Positions 56,690 through 64,000 of a stretch of 64,000 bases of DNA are shown here, one piece after another. This DNA comes from Candidatus Faecousia faecavium. Lineage in GTDB: Bacteria > Bacillota > Clostridia > Oscillospirales > Oscillospiraceae. The stretch spans positions 1 through 64,000 of the forward strand of contig DVGO01000037.1 of NCBI GenBank assembly GCA_018712645.1. The letters are read 5' to 3'. The number at the start of each line of letters is the position of its first letter. Positions within the stretch are counted from its first letter, which is position 1. Below the pieces are notes generated by a model. It searched no databases, was not told the origin of the DNA, and saw nothing but the letters and a program-made list of their open reading frames with translations. Both the position numbers and the translations under genes were made by a program.

Positions 56690-58063
56690 ATGGCTAAGAT
56701 GTGGGCCGGGCGGACTTCCGGCGAGGTTAGCAGCATTGCAGATGATTTCAATTCCTCCATTTCCTTTGACTGCAAACTATATACCCAGGATATCACCGGT
56801 TCCATGGCCCACGCTGCCATGCTGGGCGCCCAGGGCATCATTACCGCCCAGGAAGCAGATGCCCTGATTCAGGGTTTGGAAGGAATTTTACAGGATCTGG
56901 ACTCCGGGAAACTGGAAATTGACTACACCTGCGAGGACATTCACATGTTCGTTGAGCAGGTATTGACCCAGCGGCTGGGGGATGTGGGCAAGAAGCTCCA
57001 CACCGCCCGGTCCCGGAATGACCAGGTTGCGTTGGACTTGAGAATGTATCTGCGCAGCGAAGTGGAGGAAATCAGCGCACTGACCAAAGCGCTGGTGGAA
57101 GCCATTGTATCCCAGGCCCAGAGCAATCTGGGGGTTATCATGCCCGGCTACACCCATTTGCAGCGGGCACAGCCCATTTTGTTCAGCCACCATCTGATGG
57201 CCTATGCCATGATGCTGCTGCGGGATCTGGGGCGGCTGGCAGACTGCCGCAAGCGGATGAACGTCTGCCCCATCGGCTCCTGCGCACTGGCCGGAACCAC
57301 TTACAATACGGACCGTTGGATGGAAGCCAAGGCGCTGGGCTTTGACGACATTGCCCGCAACAGCATCGACGGTGTCTCCGACCGGGACTTCTGTGTGGAA
57401 CTGCTCAGCGCCATCAGTGTGCTGATGATGCATCTGAGCCGGTTCTCTGAGGAAACTATCCTCTGGTCCAGCTGGGAATTTCAGTTTATCGAACTCAGCG
57501 ACGCCTACACCACCGGCTCTTCCATCATGCCCCAGAAAAAGAACCCCGACATGGCCGAACTGGTCCGGGGAAAAACCGGCCGGGTTTACGGCGACCTGAT
57601 GGGACTGCTGACCACCCTGAAGGGCCTGCCCCTGGCCTATAACAAGGACATGCAGGAGGACAAGGAGGCCATTTTCGATGCGGTAGACACGGTGAAAATG
57701 TGCCTGAAGGTCTTTGCCCCCATGGTGCAGACCATGGCCGCAAAACCCGAGAAGATGAAAAAAGCCGCCCAGGGCGGATTCATCAACGCAACCGACCTGG
57801 CCGACTACCTGGTAAAGAAGGGTCTTCCCTTCCGCAGCGCTTATAAAATTTCCGGGCAGATTGTGGCCCACTGCATCGCCCATGGTCAGGTATTGGAAAC
57901 TCTGCCTCTGGAGGTATACAAGACCTACAGCGACCTGTTTGAAGCGGATCTGTATCCGGAAATTGACCTGACCACCTGCGTGGAAAAGCGGATTTCCGAA
58001 GGCGGCACCTCCGCCGCATCGGTCAGCGCCCAGATTGCCTATGTAAAGGAGCAGTTGGCATGA
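56690..58063 (+). CDS. argH: Argininosuccinate lyase
   Basis: Splits argininosuccinate into arginine and fumarate. 457 residues from the ATG at 56690 (SD GAGGT), 29 bases after argG. Fumarase/aspartase superfamily: [35 protein letters not shown] with the catalytic His, and the signature [15 protein letters not shown]. The stop overlaps the argF start (ATGA). Confidence 0.97.
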   Translation: MAKMWAGRTSGEVSSIADDFNSSISFDCKLYTQDITGSMAHAAMLGAQGIITAQEADALIQGLEGILQDLDSGKLEIDYTCEDIHMFVEQVLTQRLGDVGKKLHTARSRNDQVALDLRMYLRSEVEEISALTKALVEAIVSQAQSNLGVIMPGYTHLQRAQPILFSHHLMAYAMMLLRDLGRLADCRKRMNVCPIGSCALAGTTYNTDRWMEAKALGFDDIARNSIDGVSDRDFCVELLSAISVLMMHLSRFSEETILWSSWEFQFIELSDAYTTGSSIMPQKKNPDMAELVRGKTGRVYGDLMGLLTTLKGLPLAYNKDMQEDKEAIFDAVDTVKMCLKVFAPMVQTMAAKPEKMKKAAQGGFINATDLADYLVKKGLPFRSAYKISGQIVAHCIAHGQVLETLPLEVYKTYSDLFEADLYPEIDLTTCVEKRISEGGTSAASVSAQIAYVKEQLA

Positions 58064-59052
58064 ATTGTAGTACATTGAAAGGTAAAAGCTTTCTGAAGCT
58101 TCTGGATTTTTCCCCCGAGGAAATCCAGTACCTGCTGAATCTGGCAGCAAACCTGAAGCAGCAGAAGAAAAACGGCATCCTCCATCGGATGCACCAGGGA
58201 AAGAACATCGTGCTGCTGTTTGAGAAGGACTCCACCCGTACCCGGTGCGCCTTTGAAGTAGCAGCGGCGGATCTGGGAATGTCCGTTACCTACCTCGGCC
58301 CCACCGGTTCCCAGATGGGAAAAAAGGAGTCTATTGCCGACACCGCCCGGGTGCTAGGGCGGATGTACGACGGCATTGAATACCGGGGCTTCGGTCAGGA
58401 AATTGTGGAAACCCTGGGAAAGTATGCAGGGGTTCCCGTGTGGAACGGTCTGACCAATGAATTCCACCCCACCCAGATTCTGGCGGATTTTCTCACCATT
58501 ACCGAGCATTTCGGCGGCCTGAAAGGGAAAAAGCTGGTATATATGGGAGATGCCCGGTACAATATGGGCAATTCCTTGATGGTAGGCTGTGCCAAGATGG
58601 GCATGCACTTTGTTGCCTGCGCTCCCAAGCAGTACTTCCCCAACCAGGCATTGGTCCAGCAGTGTCAGGCGGTTGCCGCCCAAACCGGCGCAATTCTGGA
58701 ATTCTCCACCGACCCCATGGAAGCAACCAAGGGTGCCGATGTGATCTACACCGATGTCTGGGTGTCCATGGGCGAGCCGGACAGCGTCTGGCAGACCAGA
58801 ATTGAGGAGCTGAGCCCCTACCGGGTAACCCAGGCCCTGATGGACAACGCAGGAAGCCAGTGCCGTTTCATGCACTGCCTGCCCGCTTTCCACGACCAGA
58901 ACACCACCATCGGCAAGCAGATTGCCGACAAGTTCGGCATTTCCTGCATGGAGGTAACCGACGAAGTCTTTGAAGGCAGTCAGTCCATTGTCTTTGACGA
59001 AGCGGAAAACCGCATGCACACCATCAAAGCGGTTATGGCCGCCACATTGTAA
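58060..59052 (+). CDS. argF: Ornithine carbamoyltransferase
   Basis: Makes citrulline from ornithine and carbamoyl phosphate. 330 residues. Carbamoyl-phosphate loop [16 protein letters not shown] (STRTR), [33 protein letters not shown] and the ornithine-binding MHCLPAFHD. The FHPTQ and HCLP motifs mark ornithine rather than aspartate transcarbamylase. ATGA overlap with argH; the operon ends at the next hairpin. Could serve biosynthesis or, less likely, the arginine deiminase route; argG and argH context favours biosynthesis. Confidence 0.97.
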   Translation: MNCSTLKGKSFLKLLDFSPEEIQYLLNLAANLKQQKKNGILHRMHQGKNIVLLFEKDSTRTRCAFEVAAADLGMSVTYLGPTGSQMGKKESIADTARVLGRMYDGIEYRGFGQEIVETLGKYAGVPVWNGLTNEFHPTQILADFLTITEHFGGLKGKKLVYMGDARYNMGNSLMVGCAKMGMHFVACAPKQYFPNQALVQQCQAVAAQTGAILEFSTDPMEATKGADVIYTDVWVSMGEPDSVWQTRIEELSPYRVTQALMDNAGSQCRFMHCLPAFHDQNTTIGKQIADKFGISCMEVTDEVFEGSQSIVFDEAENRMHTIKAVMAATL

Positions 59053-59066
59053 TAGAAAATTCTCCC

Positions 59067-59102
59067 TCCCGTCCGGTGCAATCCATCCGGGCGGGATTTT
59101 TT
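59067..59102 (+). terminator. Terminator of argGHF
   Basis: TCCCGTCCGG, ten-base loop, CCGGGCGGGA (one G-T pair), then TTTTTT. Confidence 0.9.
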
Positions 59103-59185
59103 GCCGCTTCTTCACGGAATCCTCGTCTGTTGAGCAGTCCATTTTACCACCCATCGTCCAAAATCAACCGACTACCTTAAAGCCC

Positions 59186-59214
59186 TTGAACGGCTCAGCT
59201 TTCTTCGCTATACT
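59186..59214 (+). promoter_or_regulatory. Promoter of the LytTR-DUF3021 pair
   Basis: TTGAAC (59186-59191), 17-base spacer, TATACT (59209-59214); SD AAGGAGGTGG follows. Confidence 0.78.
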
Positions 59215-59243
59215 AATCGTGTCATGACAAGGAGGTGGGGGCA

Positions 59244-59683
59244 ATGCAGGTAGAAATCAAACTGGACGATTCCTGCACCGAACCAAAAATTGTGATCTAT
59301 ACCGCTTCCATGTCGGAAGATGTGCAAACCATTGTGCACACGCTGACCGACTCCCCCCTGCAAATTCTCTTCGGAAAACAGGGTGAAAAAATCCAGCCGC
59401 TGATCCAGGAAGATCTCATTCGGGTGTATGCCGCAGGCGGTAAGGTCTTTGCGGTTACCGACAGCAGGGAATATACCCTTCGTCAGCGATTGTACGAATT
59501 GGAAAGTCGGTTGCCCCCAGCCAGTTTGTCCGGATATCCAATTCGGAAATTATCAACTTAAGGAAGGTCGATCATTTCGATCTGAACTTTGCCGGAACAA
59601 TTTGTGTGAAACTGTCAGATGGCTCCACGACTTACGTGTCCCGACGATACGTTTCCAAACTCAAAAAACGATTGGAACTATGA
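59244..59683 (+). pseudogene. LytTR-family DNA-binding regulator, apparently frameshifted
   Basis: A small LytTR-type transcription regulator of about 146 residues, with ATG at 59244 (SD AAGGAGGTGGGG). The first frame gives an N-terminal part and the LytTR start (EDLIRVYAAGGKVFAV, YTLRQRLYELESRLPPAS), then stops at 59561 after 18 unrelated bases. The rest of the LytTR domain (FVRISNSEIINLRKVDHFDL, VKLSDGSTTYVSRRYVSKLK) continues in another frame to the TGA at 59683. One missing T in the TTT run near 59529 explains the shift. The intact-looking second part suggests a recent event or a sequence error. Confidence 0.83.
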
Positions 59684-59692
59684 GGTGAAACT

Positions 59693-60166
59693 ATGAAGAA
59701 GAAACTGCTTTCTCGCTGCATTCGGGGATTTCCCTCAGGAATTGCCATCGGATATATCCTCACAATTCTCAAGTCGCTTCAGATGGGGAACGGGGCATAC
59801 TTTCCTTGTACACCGGAGTTCATTCAAGTCGTCGGCAGCGAAATTGGCGCTGTGCTTTTGCAGGCCTTGGTCACAGGATTCATTGGAGCCGGTTTTGCCG
59901 GATGCTCCGTCATATGGGATATAGAGCGCTGGGGCATTGCCCTGCAAACCGGAGTATTTTTCCTGGCAATCTCATCGATTGTGCTTCCGGCAGCCTATTT
60001 TATGCTGTGGATGGAGCATAGCTTAGCAGGATTTTTAGCATATTATGGGTCATTTACCCTGTTTTTTGTGGTGATTTGTGTAGTACAGTTAGCCATTGCC
60101 AGACACAACATAAAGAAAATGAATGCCTCTTTACGCAAAGCTGGCAACTCCGAAAACAAATCATAA
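59693..60166 (+). CDS. DUF3021 membrane protein
   Basis: 157 residues with four helices (IRGFPSGIAIGYILTILKSL, IGAVLLQALVTGFIGAGFAG, GVFFLAISSIVLPAAYFMLW, FLAYYGSFTLFFVVICVVQL), the usual DUF3021 arrangement. DUF3021 genes almost always follow a LytTR regulator gene, as here, and probably control its activity at the membrane, by analogy with other LytTR-membrane inhibitor pairs. It starts ten bases after the LytTR stop with SD GAGGTG. Confidence 0.9.
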   Translation: MKKKLLSRCIRGFPSGIAIGYILTILKSLQMGNGAYFPCTPEFIQVVGSEIGAVLLQALVTGFIGAGFAGCSVIWDIERWGIALQTGVFFLAISSIVLPAAYFMLWMEHSLAGFLAYYGSFTLFFVVICVVQLAIARHNIKKMNASLRKAGNSENKS

Positions 60167-60178
60167 TCCCATATGTAA

Positions 60179-60217
60179 AACTCCCTCTGTCTGTTTCGTA
60201 TCCAGACAGAGGGAGTT
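60179..60217 (+). terminator. Bidirectional terminator
   Basis: AACTCCCTCTGTCTG and CAGACAGAGGGAGTT around a nine-base loop, between convergent genes. Confidence 0.93.
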
Positions 60218-60223
60218 AATCTT

Positions 60224-61603
60224 TTACCGCAAAAACAGCCTTACCAACCGGTTGTACACCTTTTGATAGGGCTGGTAGCGCATGGGCAGGTCCAGCCAGG
60301 TTTTCTTGTCCACAATGCTCTTGTAGTGGGTGAAGGTATCAAAGCCGGTTTTGCCGTGGTAGGAACCCATGCCGCTTTCTCCCATGCCGCCAAAGCCCAT
60401 GGCGCTGGTGGCCAGGTGGATGATGCAGTCGTTGACGCAGCCGCCGCCGAAGGCACAGCGGGTGGTGATGGTCTGCACAAACTGCTTGTCCTCAGCAAAT
60501 ACGTACAGCGCCAGGGGCGTATCCCGGCGGTTGACGGTTTCCACAACCTCTTCGGCGGAAGCAAAGGTCAAAATGGGCAGTACCGGGCCGAAGATTTCTT
60601 CTCCCATGACCTTATCTTCCCAGGTAATGTTGTCCAAAATGGTGGGAGCAATTTTCAGCGTATCCGGGTCTGTTTCGCCGCCGCAGACCACTTTGCTGCT
60701 GTCAATCAGTCCCGCCACCCGGTCAAAGTGCTTACGGCTGATGATTTTACCGTAAGAAGGATTGTGCAGAGGATCGCTTCCATACTGGCGCTGTATTTCC
60801 GCCTTCAGGCAGGCAATCAGCTGCTCTTTCACCGCCGGATGACAAAGGATATAGTCCGGAGCCACACAGGTTTGTCCGCAGTTTAAGAATTTTCCGAACA
60901 CAATCCGCCGGGCAGACAGGGCAATGTTGGCGCTTTTATCCACAATACAGGGGCTCTTGCCGCCCAGTTCCAGGGTTACAGGGGTCAGGTGCCGGGCCGC
61001 CTTTTCCTGAACCAGCCGTCCCACACTTTTGCTGCCGGTGAAGAAAATATAGTCAAATTTCTGCTCCAGCAAATAGGCGTTTTCCTCCCGGCCGCCGGTA
61101 ACCACCGCCACATATTCCTCCGGGAAAATCTTCCCCAGAAGCTGGGCCAGCAGGGCGCTGGTGGCAGGGCTGTAGGCGCTGGGCTTGATGATGGCGGTGT
61201 TGCCCGCCGCCAGGGCATCTGCCAGAGGTTCCAGGGTCAGCAGCACCGGATAATTCCAAGGGCTCATAATCAGGCACACGCCATAGGGCATGGGCTTGCG
61301 GTAGCTCCGGGCTGCAAACTGGGCCATGGGCGTGGGAACGGTTTTCTCCCGGGCGAAGCCGCGGATATGCTTCAGCAGGTAGCTGATTTCGCTTAAGGTC
61401 ATGCCGGTTTCACACAGGAAGCTCTCCTGGGCAGATTTTCCCAGATCGCTGTGCAGTGCTTCGGCAATGGCCTGTTCATTTTCCTGCAGGGCCTGATACA
61501 GCTTTTTCAGCGCCGCAATCCGGAACGAAACGTCCAAAGTCGCGCCGGTGGCAAAGAATTTCCGCTGTTTTTCCCGCAATGCGTCAATTTGCTGCTGATT
61601 CAT
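60224..61603 (-). CDS. Aldehyde dehydrogenase (NAD(P)-dependent, class 3-like)
   Basis: 459 residues from the ATG at 61603 (AGGAAATCC region; ATGA overlap with the upstream alcohol dehydrogenase). Oxidises aldehydes to acids. Motifs: MSPWNYPVLLTLEPLADAL, catalytic base LELGGKSPCIVD, nucleophile FGKFLNCGQTCVAPDY, EEIFGPVLPI. The C-terminus (FTHYKSIVDKKTWLDLPMRY) resembles fatty-aldehyde/class 3 enzymes such as YwdH. Likely works with the alcohol dehydrogenase to interconvert alcohol, aldehyde and acid. Confidence 0.93.
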   Translation of the reverse strand: MNQQQIDALREKQRKFFATGATLDVSFRIAALKKLYQALQENEQAIAEALHSDLGKSAQESFLCETGMTLSEISYLLKHIRGFAREKTVPTPMAQFAARSYRKPMPYGVCLIMSPWNYPVLLTLEPLADALAAGNTAIIKPSAYSPATSALLAQLLGKIFPEEYVAVVTGGREENAYLLEQKFDYIFFTGSKSVGRLVQEKAARHLTPVTLELGGKSPCIVDKSANIALSARRIVFGKFLNCGQTCVAPDYILCHPAVKEQLIACLKAEIQRQYGSDPLHNPSYGKIISRKHFDRVAGLIDSSKVVCGGETDPDTLKIAPTILDNITWEDKVMGEEIFGPVLPILTFASAEEVVETVNRRDTPLALYVFAEDKQFVQTITTRCAFGGGCVNDCIIHLATSAMGFGGMGESGMGSYHGKTGFDTFTHYKSIVDKKTWLDLPMRYQPYQKVYNRLVRLFLR

Positions 61604-62808
61604 GGGATTTCCTCCATAACATCGTAATAAAACTGCTGTAGCCGTTTCGCATCCATCAGCCGGGGCACCGGGTAGAGGGGGTTGGCCTCCCGGTGGGCAT
61701 AGGCTGCCAGTTTGGGAATGTCCTCTTCCCGGATACCGGTCAGGGTTTCGGGAATCCCCATTTCCTGGTTCATCCGCCGAATCTCGGCAATCAACCGCTG
61801 GCTGCACTCCCGGGGGGAAGTATCTTCCCCGGCGATTCCCATAGCCTGGGCAATGGCCTTGGCCTTTCGGTCAATGGCAGTACCGTAAGCTTCCAGTACA
61901 TAGGGCAGCAGCACGGCGTTGGCAAGACCGTGGGGGGTATGATACCGACCGCCCAGAGAATGGGCCACTGCATGGCAGTAACCCACATAGGACTTAGAAA
62001 ACGCGCCGCCTGCCAGAAACGCTGCCCGGAGCATGTTTGCCCGGGCGGTCATGTCATTGCCGTCGTGGTAGGCTTTCTCCAGATTCCCGGCAATGAGCCG
62101 CACCGCTTCCAGGGCATCGGCTCTGGTCTGTCGGGTGGTGGAGTTGCCGATGTAGGCCTCAATGGCATGGGTCAGGGCATCCATACCGGTGGTGGAGGTC
62201 ATATTCTTGGGCAGCGAACGGGTCATCTCTGGATCCAGAACTGCCACTCTGGGAATCAGGGGAAAATCGTTGATGGGAAATTTGTGGGCGTTCTGATCGT
62301 CGGTAATAACGGTAGCCACGGTGGTTTCGCTGCCGGTGCCGGCGGTGGTGGGTACTGCAATCAAAAAGGGTATGGGCTTGAGCACCTGCAAAATGCCCCG
62401 CATCTGGGGGATGGTTTTCTTTGGTCGGGCAATCCGGGCGCCCACAGCCTTGGCGCAATCAATGGCAGAGCCGCCGCCAAAGCCAATCAGCCCCTGGCAG
62501 CCTGATTCCAGGTATCGCTGCCGGGCCAGCTCCACATTCAATATGGTAGGGTTGGGCGTAACCTCATCGTATATAGTATATGCAACACCGGCGTTTTGCA
62601 ACGCATTTTTCAGCGGCTCCAGCATGCCGCTGATGTGCAGAAATCCATCTGTAACCACCAGCACATGGCGGATGTTCCGCCGCAGCAGGCATTGGGGGAC
62701 TTCCGTTACCGAATGCAGTACCTGAGGACTGCGGTAAGGCAAAACCGGCAGGGCCAGACGCAGAACCGTCTGAAAACTGCGGCAGTAGAACCGATAAAGT
62801 GGATGCAT
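61600..62808 (-). CDS. Iron-containing alcohol dehydrogenase
   Basis: 402 residues from the ATG at 62808 (AGGAG six bases upstream). Group III alcohol dehydrogenase: GLIGFGGGSAIDCAKAV, PTTAGTGSETT, the metal-site region TTGMDALTHAIEAYIG, SYVGYCHAVAHSLGGRYH and HGLANAVLLPYVLE. Reduces aldehydes to alcohols with NAD(P)H, or the reverse. The N-terminal YRFYCRSFQTVLRLALP is an amphipathic extension seen in several members. ATGA overlap with the aldehyde dehydrogenase. Confidence 0.94.
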   Translation of the reverse strand: MHPLYRFYCRSFQTVLRLALPVLPYRSPQVLHSVTEVPQCLLRRNIRHVLVVTDGFLHISGMLEPLKNALQNAGVAYTIYDEVTPNPTILNVELARQRYLESGCQGLIGFGGGSAIDCAKAVGARIARPKKTIPQMRGILQVLKPIPFLIAVPTTAGTGSETTVATVITDDQNAHKFPINDFPLIPRVAVLDPEMTRSLPKNMTSTTGMDALTHAIEAYIGNSTTRQTRADALEAVRLIAGNLEKAYHDGNDMTARANMLRAAFLAGGAFSKSYVGYCHAVAHSLGGRYHTPHGLANAVLLPYVLEAYGTAIDRKAKAIAQAMGIAGEDTSPRECSQRLIAEIRRMNQEMGIPETLTGIREEDIPKLAAYAHREANPLYPVPRLMDAKRLQQFYYDVMEEIP

Positions 62809-62908
62809 GTCAGGCTCCTTTCGTTGACGAATCAACATTTTGCTTAAAATTCACGCCCCCTTCCGGGAGCAATAGTGGTTAAGACTTGGTGGACGCAAAT
62901 CCTGGGAC

Positions 62909-62937
62909 AGGATACCACAAACCAGCAAAAATGTCAA
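62909..62937 (-). promoter_or_regulatory. Promoter of the alcohol/aldehyde dehydrogenase pair
   Basis: Minus strand TTGACA (62932-62937), 17-base spacer, TATCCT (62909-62914). Confidence 0.78.
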
Positions 62938-62976
62938 CATTTTCCCTTGGCTTTTCCATAGGGCAATGACGATGCC

Positions 62977-63005
62977 TTGACATTCCATTCTCCCTGTGAT
63001 ACAGT
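62977..63005 (+). promoter_or_regulatory. Promoter of the NhaC-like gene
   Basis: TTGACA (62977-62982), 17-base spacer, TACAGT (63000-63005). Confidence 0.78.
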
Positions 63006-63051
63006 TAGTCCGTATTTGTGACGCACACCAATGTGCTTGGAGGAGAGAAAT

Positions 63052-64000
63052 GTGAAAAAAGGAAACCCCATTGCGCTGCTGCCCATCGGCGTATTCCTGG
63101 CAATTTATCTTGGGCTGGGACTTCTGTTTGAGTATGCGCTGAAGATTCCCATGGGCTTTTACAACATTCCCATTGTCATTGCCTTCCTGGTGGCCATTCT
63201 GGTGGCCTGTCTGCAAAACCGGGAGCTGTCTTTTGATGATAAACTGACCATTATGGGTCAGGGCGTAGGTGACAAGAATATCATCACCATGCTGCTGATT
63301 TTCCTGGTGGCCGGCGCATTCGTCGGTGTTGTCGGCCGCAGCTCCGCCCAGAGCGTTGCCTACTTCATGCTGGATTTGATTCCTGCTCAGTTTGCAGTAG
63401 CCGTGCTGTTTGTGGTGGCCTGCTTTGTTTCCACCGCCATGGGTACTTCCGTAGGCACCATCACCCTGATTACCCCCATTGCCGTAGAGGTTGCCCAGGC
63501 TTCCAACTATGACGTTGCCCTGTGCGTGGGCACCGTGGTAGGCGGCGCCATGTTCGGTGACAACCTGTCCTTTATTTCCGACACCACCATCGCTGCCTGC
63601 AACGGCCAGGGCTGCGATATGCGGGCAAAGTTCCGGGGCAACTTCTGGATTGCTCTGCCTGCGGCTCTAGGTACCCTGGCTTTGATTCTGGTGCTGACCC
63701 TGGGGCACGAACCCGCCCCCATCACCAACGACTACAACCTGGTGCAGATTATTCCCTATGTTCTGGTGCTCATCGGCGGTATTGCCGGCGTCAACGTGTT
63801 TGTGGTTCTGCTGGTGGGTATTGTGTCCGGTGCGGTAATCATGCTGGTCACCGGCCAGACCGCCGCCACTGCCCTGCTGTCCAGCATGGGAACCGGCGCT
63901 GCCGGTATGTTTGAAACCAGCATGGTGGCCGTTCTGGTGGCTGCCATGTGCGCCCTGATTCGGGTATACGGCGGTTTTGACGCTCTGCTCAGCTTCATTC
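63052..64000 (+). CDS. NhaC-type Na+/H+ antiporter, N-terminal part (cut by window edge)
   Basis: 316 residues are visible before the right edge. Starts at a GTG (63052) with GGAGGAGAG upstream; the ATG two bases earlier is followed at once by a stop. Multiple membrane helices (ALLPIGVFLAIYLGLGLLF, IPIVIAFLVAILVACLQ, LLIFLVAGAFVGVVG), with the NhaC-type GTSVGTITLITPIAVE and MFGDNLSFISDTTIAA. Exchanges Na+ and H+, perhaps coupled to an organic substrate as in some relatives. Has its own promoter, divergent from the dehydrogenase pair. Confidence 0.9.
   Translation, partial: MKKGNPIALLPIGVFLAIYLGLGLLFEYALKIPMGFYNIPIVIAFLVAILVACLQNRELSFDDKLTIMGQGVGDKNIITMLLIFLVAGAFVGVVGRSSAQSVAYFMLDLIPAQFAVAVLFVVACFVSTAMGTSVGTITLITPIAVEVAQASNYDVALCVGTVVGGAMFGDNLSFISDTTIAACNGQGCDMRAKFRGNFWIALPAALGTLALILVLTLGHEPAPITNDYNLVQIIPYVLVLIGGIAGVNVFVVLLVGIVSGAVIMLVTGQTAATALLSSMGTGAAGMFETSMVAVLVAAMCALIRVYGGFDALLSFI

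Overview
The window looks like chromosomal DNA of an anaerobic, low-to-mid GC Bacillota, most likely a gut Clostridia of the Oscillospirales type. The evidence is oxygen-independent metabolism throughout (class III ribonucleotide reductase with its activase, a trimeric [FeFe] hydrogenase, the anaerobic cobalt-early cobalamin pathway), a CIRCE element before clpB, an NrdR box pair, a split transketolase, strong SD motifs and sigma-A type promoters. I place it no lower than that; no rRNA or other taxonomic marker is present.

Layout. 1-1279: 5' part of clpB (minus strand) with its CIRCE element and promoter. 1280-3760: intergenic DNA and a wrecked oligopeptide transporter operon: oppB joined in frame to the tail of oppD, a frameshifted and truncated oppF, and two oppA pieces in swapped order. 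3792-6628: a TrmH-type RNA methyltransferase, a GNAT acetyltransferase (with an apparent base loss at its start), a ProX/YbaK deacylase and an APH-like kinase. 6743-9849: NrdR-controlled nrdD, a tiny separate gene carrying the glycyl-radical loop, and nrdG. 9940-10676: tRNA-Asp and a DUF4430 lipoprotein. 10723-24210: a minus-strand cobalamin operon behind a cobalamin riboswitch (cbiK, A, C, D, F, G, H, fused J-E-T, cbiB, cobD, cobQ, cobO); cbiL is absent.

24239-34974: split transketolase, an envelope cluster (Lgt-like protein, phosphodiester glycosidase, an unknown anchored protein, a GT4 glycosyltransferase), a cell-wall-binding VanY-type peptidase, and a TrpXYZ-like ABC importer. 34989-39052: hydABC hydrogenase. 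39273-43969: MoxR/CoxE pair, RidA, an anchored leucine-rich-repeat protein, and a palindrome-rich spacer. 43977-49312: a MacB-type export operon with two HlyD-like adaptors flanking the ATPase, one adaptor holding a long tandem repeat. 49386-55158: acyltransferase, MATE transporter, phosphoglucomutase, esterase, YesL protein. 55355-59102: argG-argH-argF behind a promoter and an ArgR-like operator. 59186-64000: LytTR (apparent frameshift) plus DUF3021, an aldehyde/alcohol dehydrogenase pair, and the start of an NhaC-type antiporter.

The most unusual items are the split NrdD, the exporter operon (12-bp repeat array; 116-nt overlap whose two frames encode an acidic and a basic peptide), the C-terminal domain added to the cobaltochelatase, and the scrambled opp operon. 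Three separate one-base losses at or beside short homopolymers (oppF, GNAT, LytTR) and the opp mosaic mean draft-assembly or sequencing errors must be considered before biological readings of those loci.
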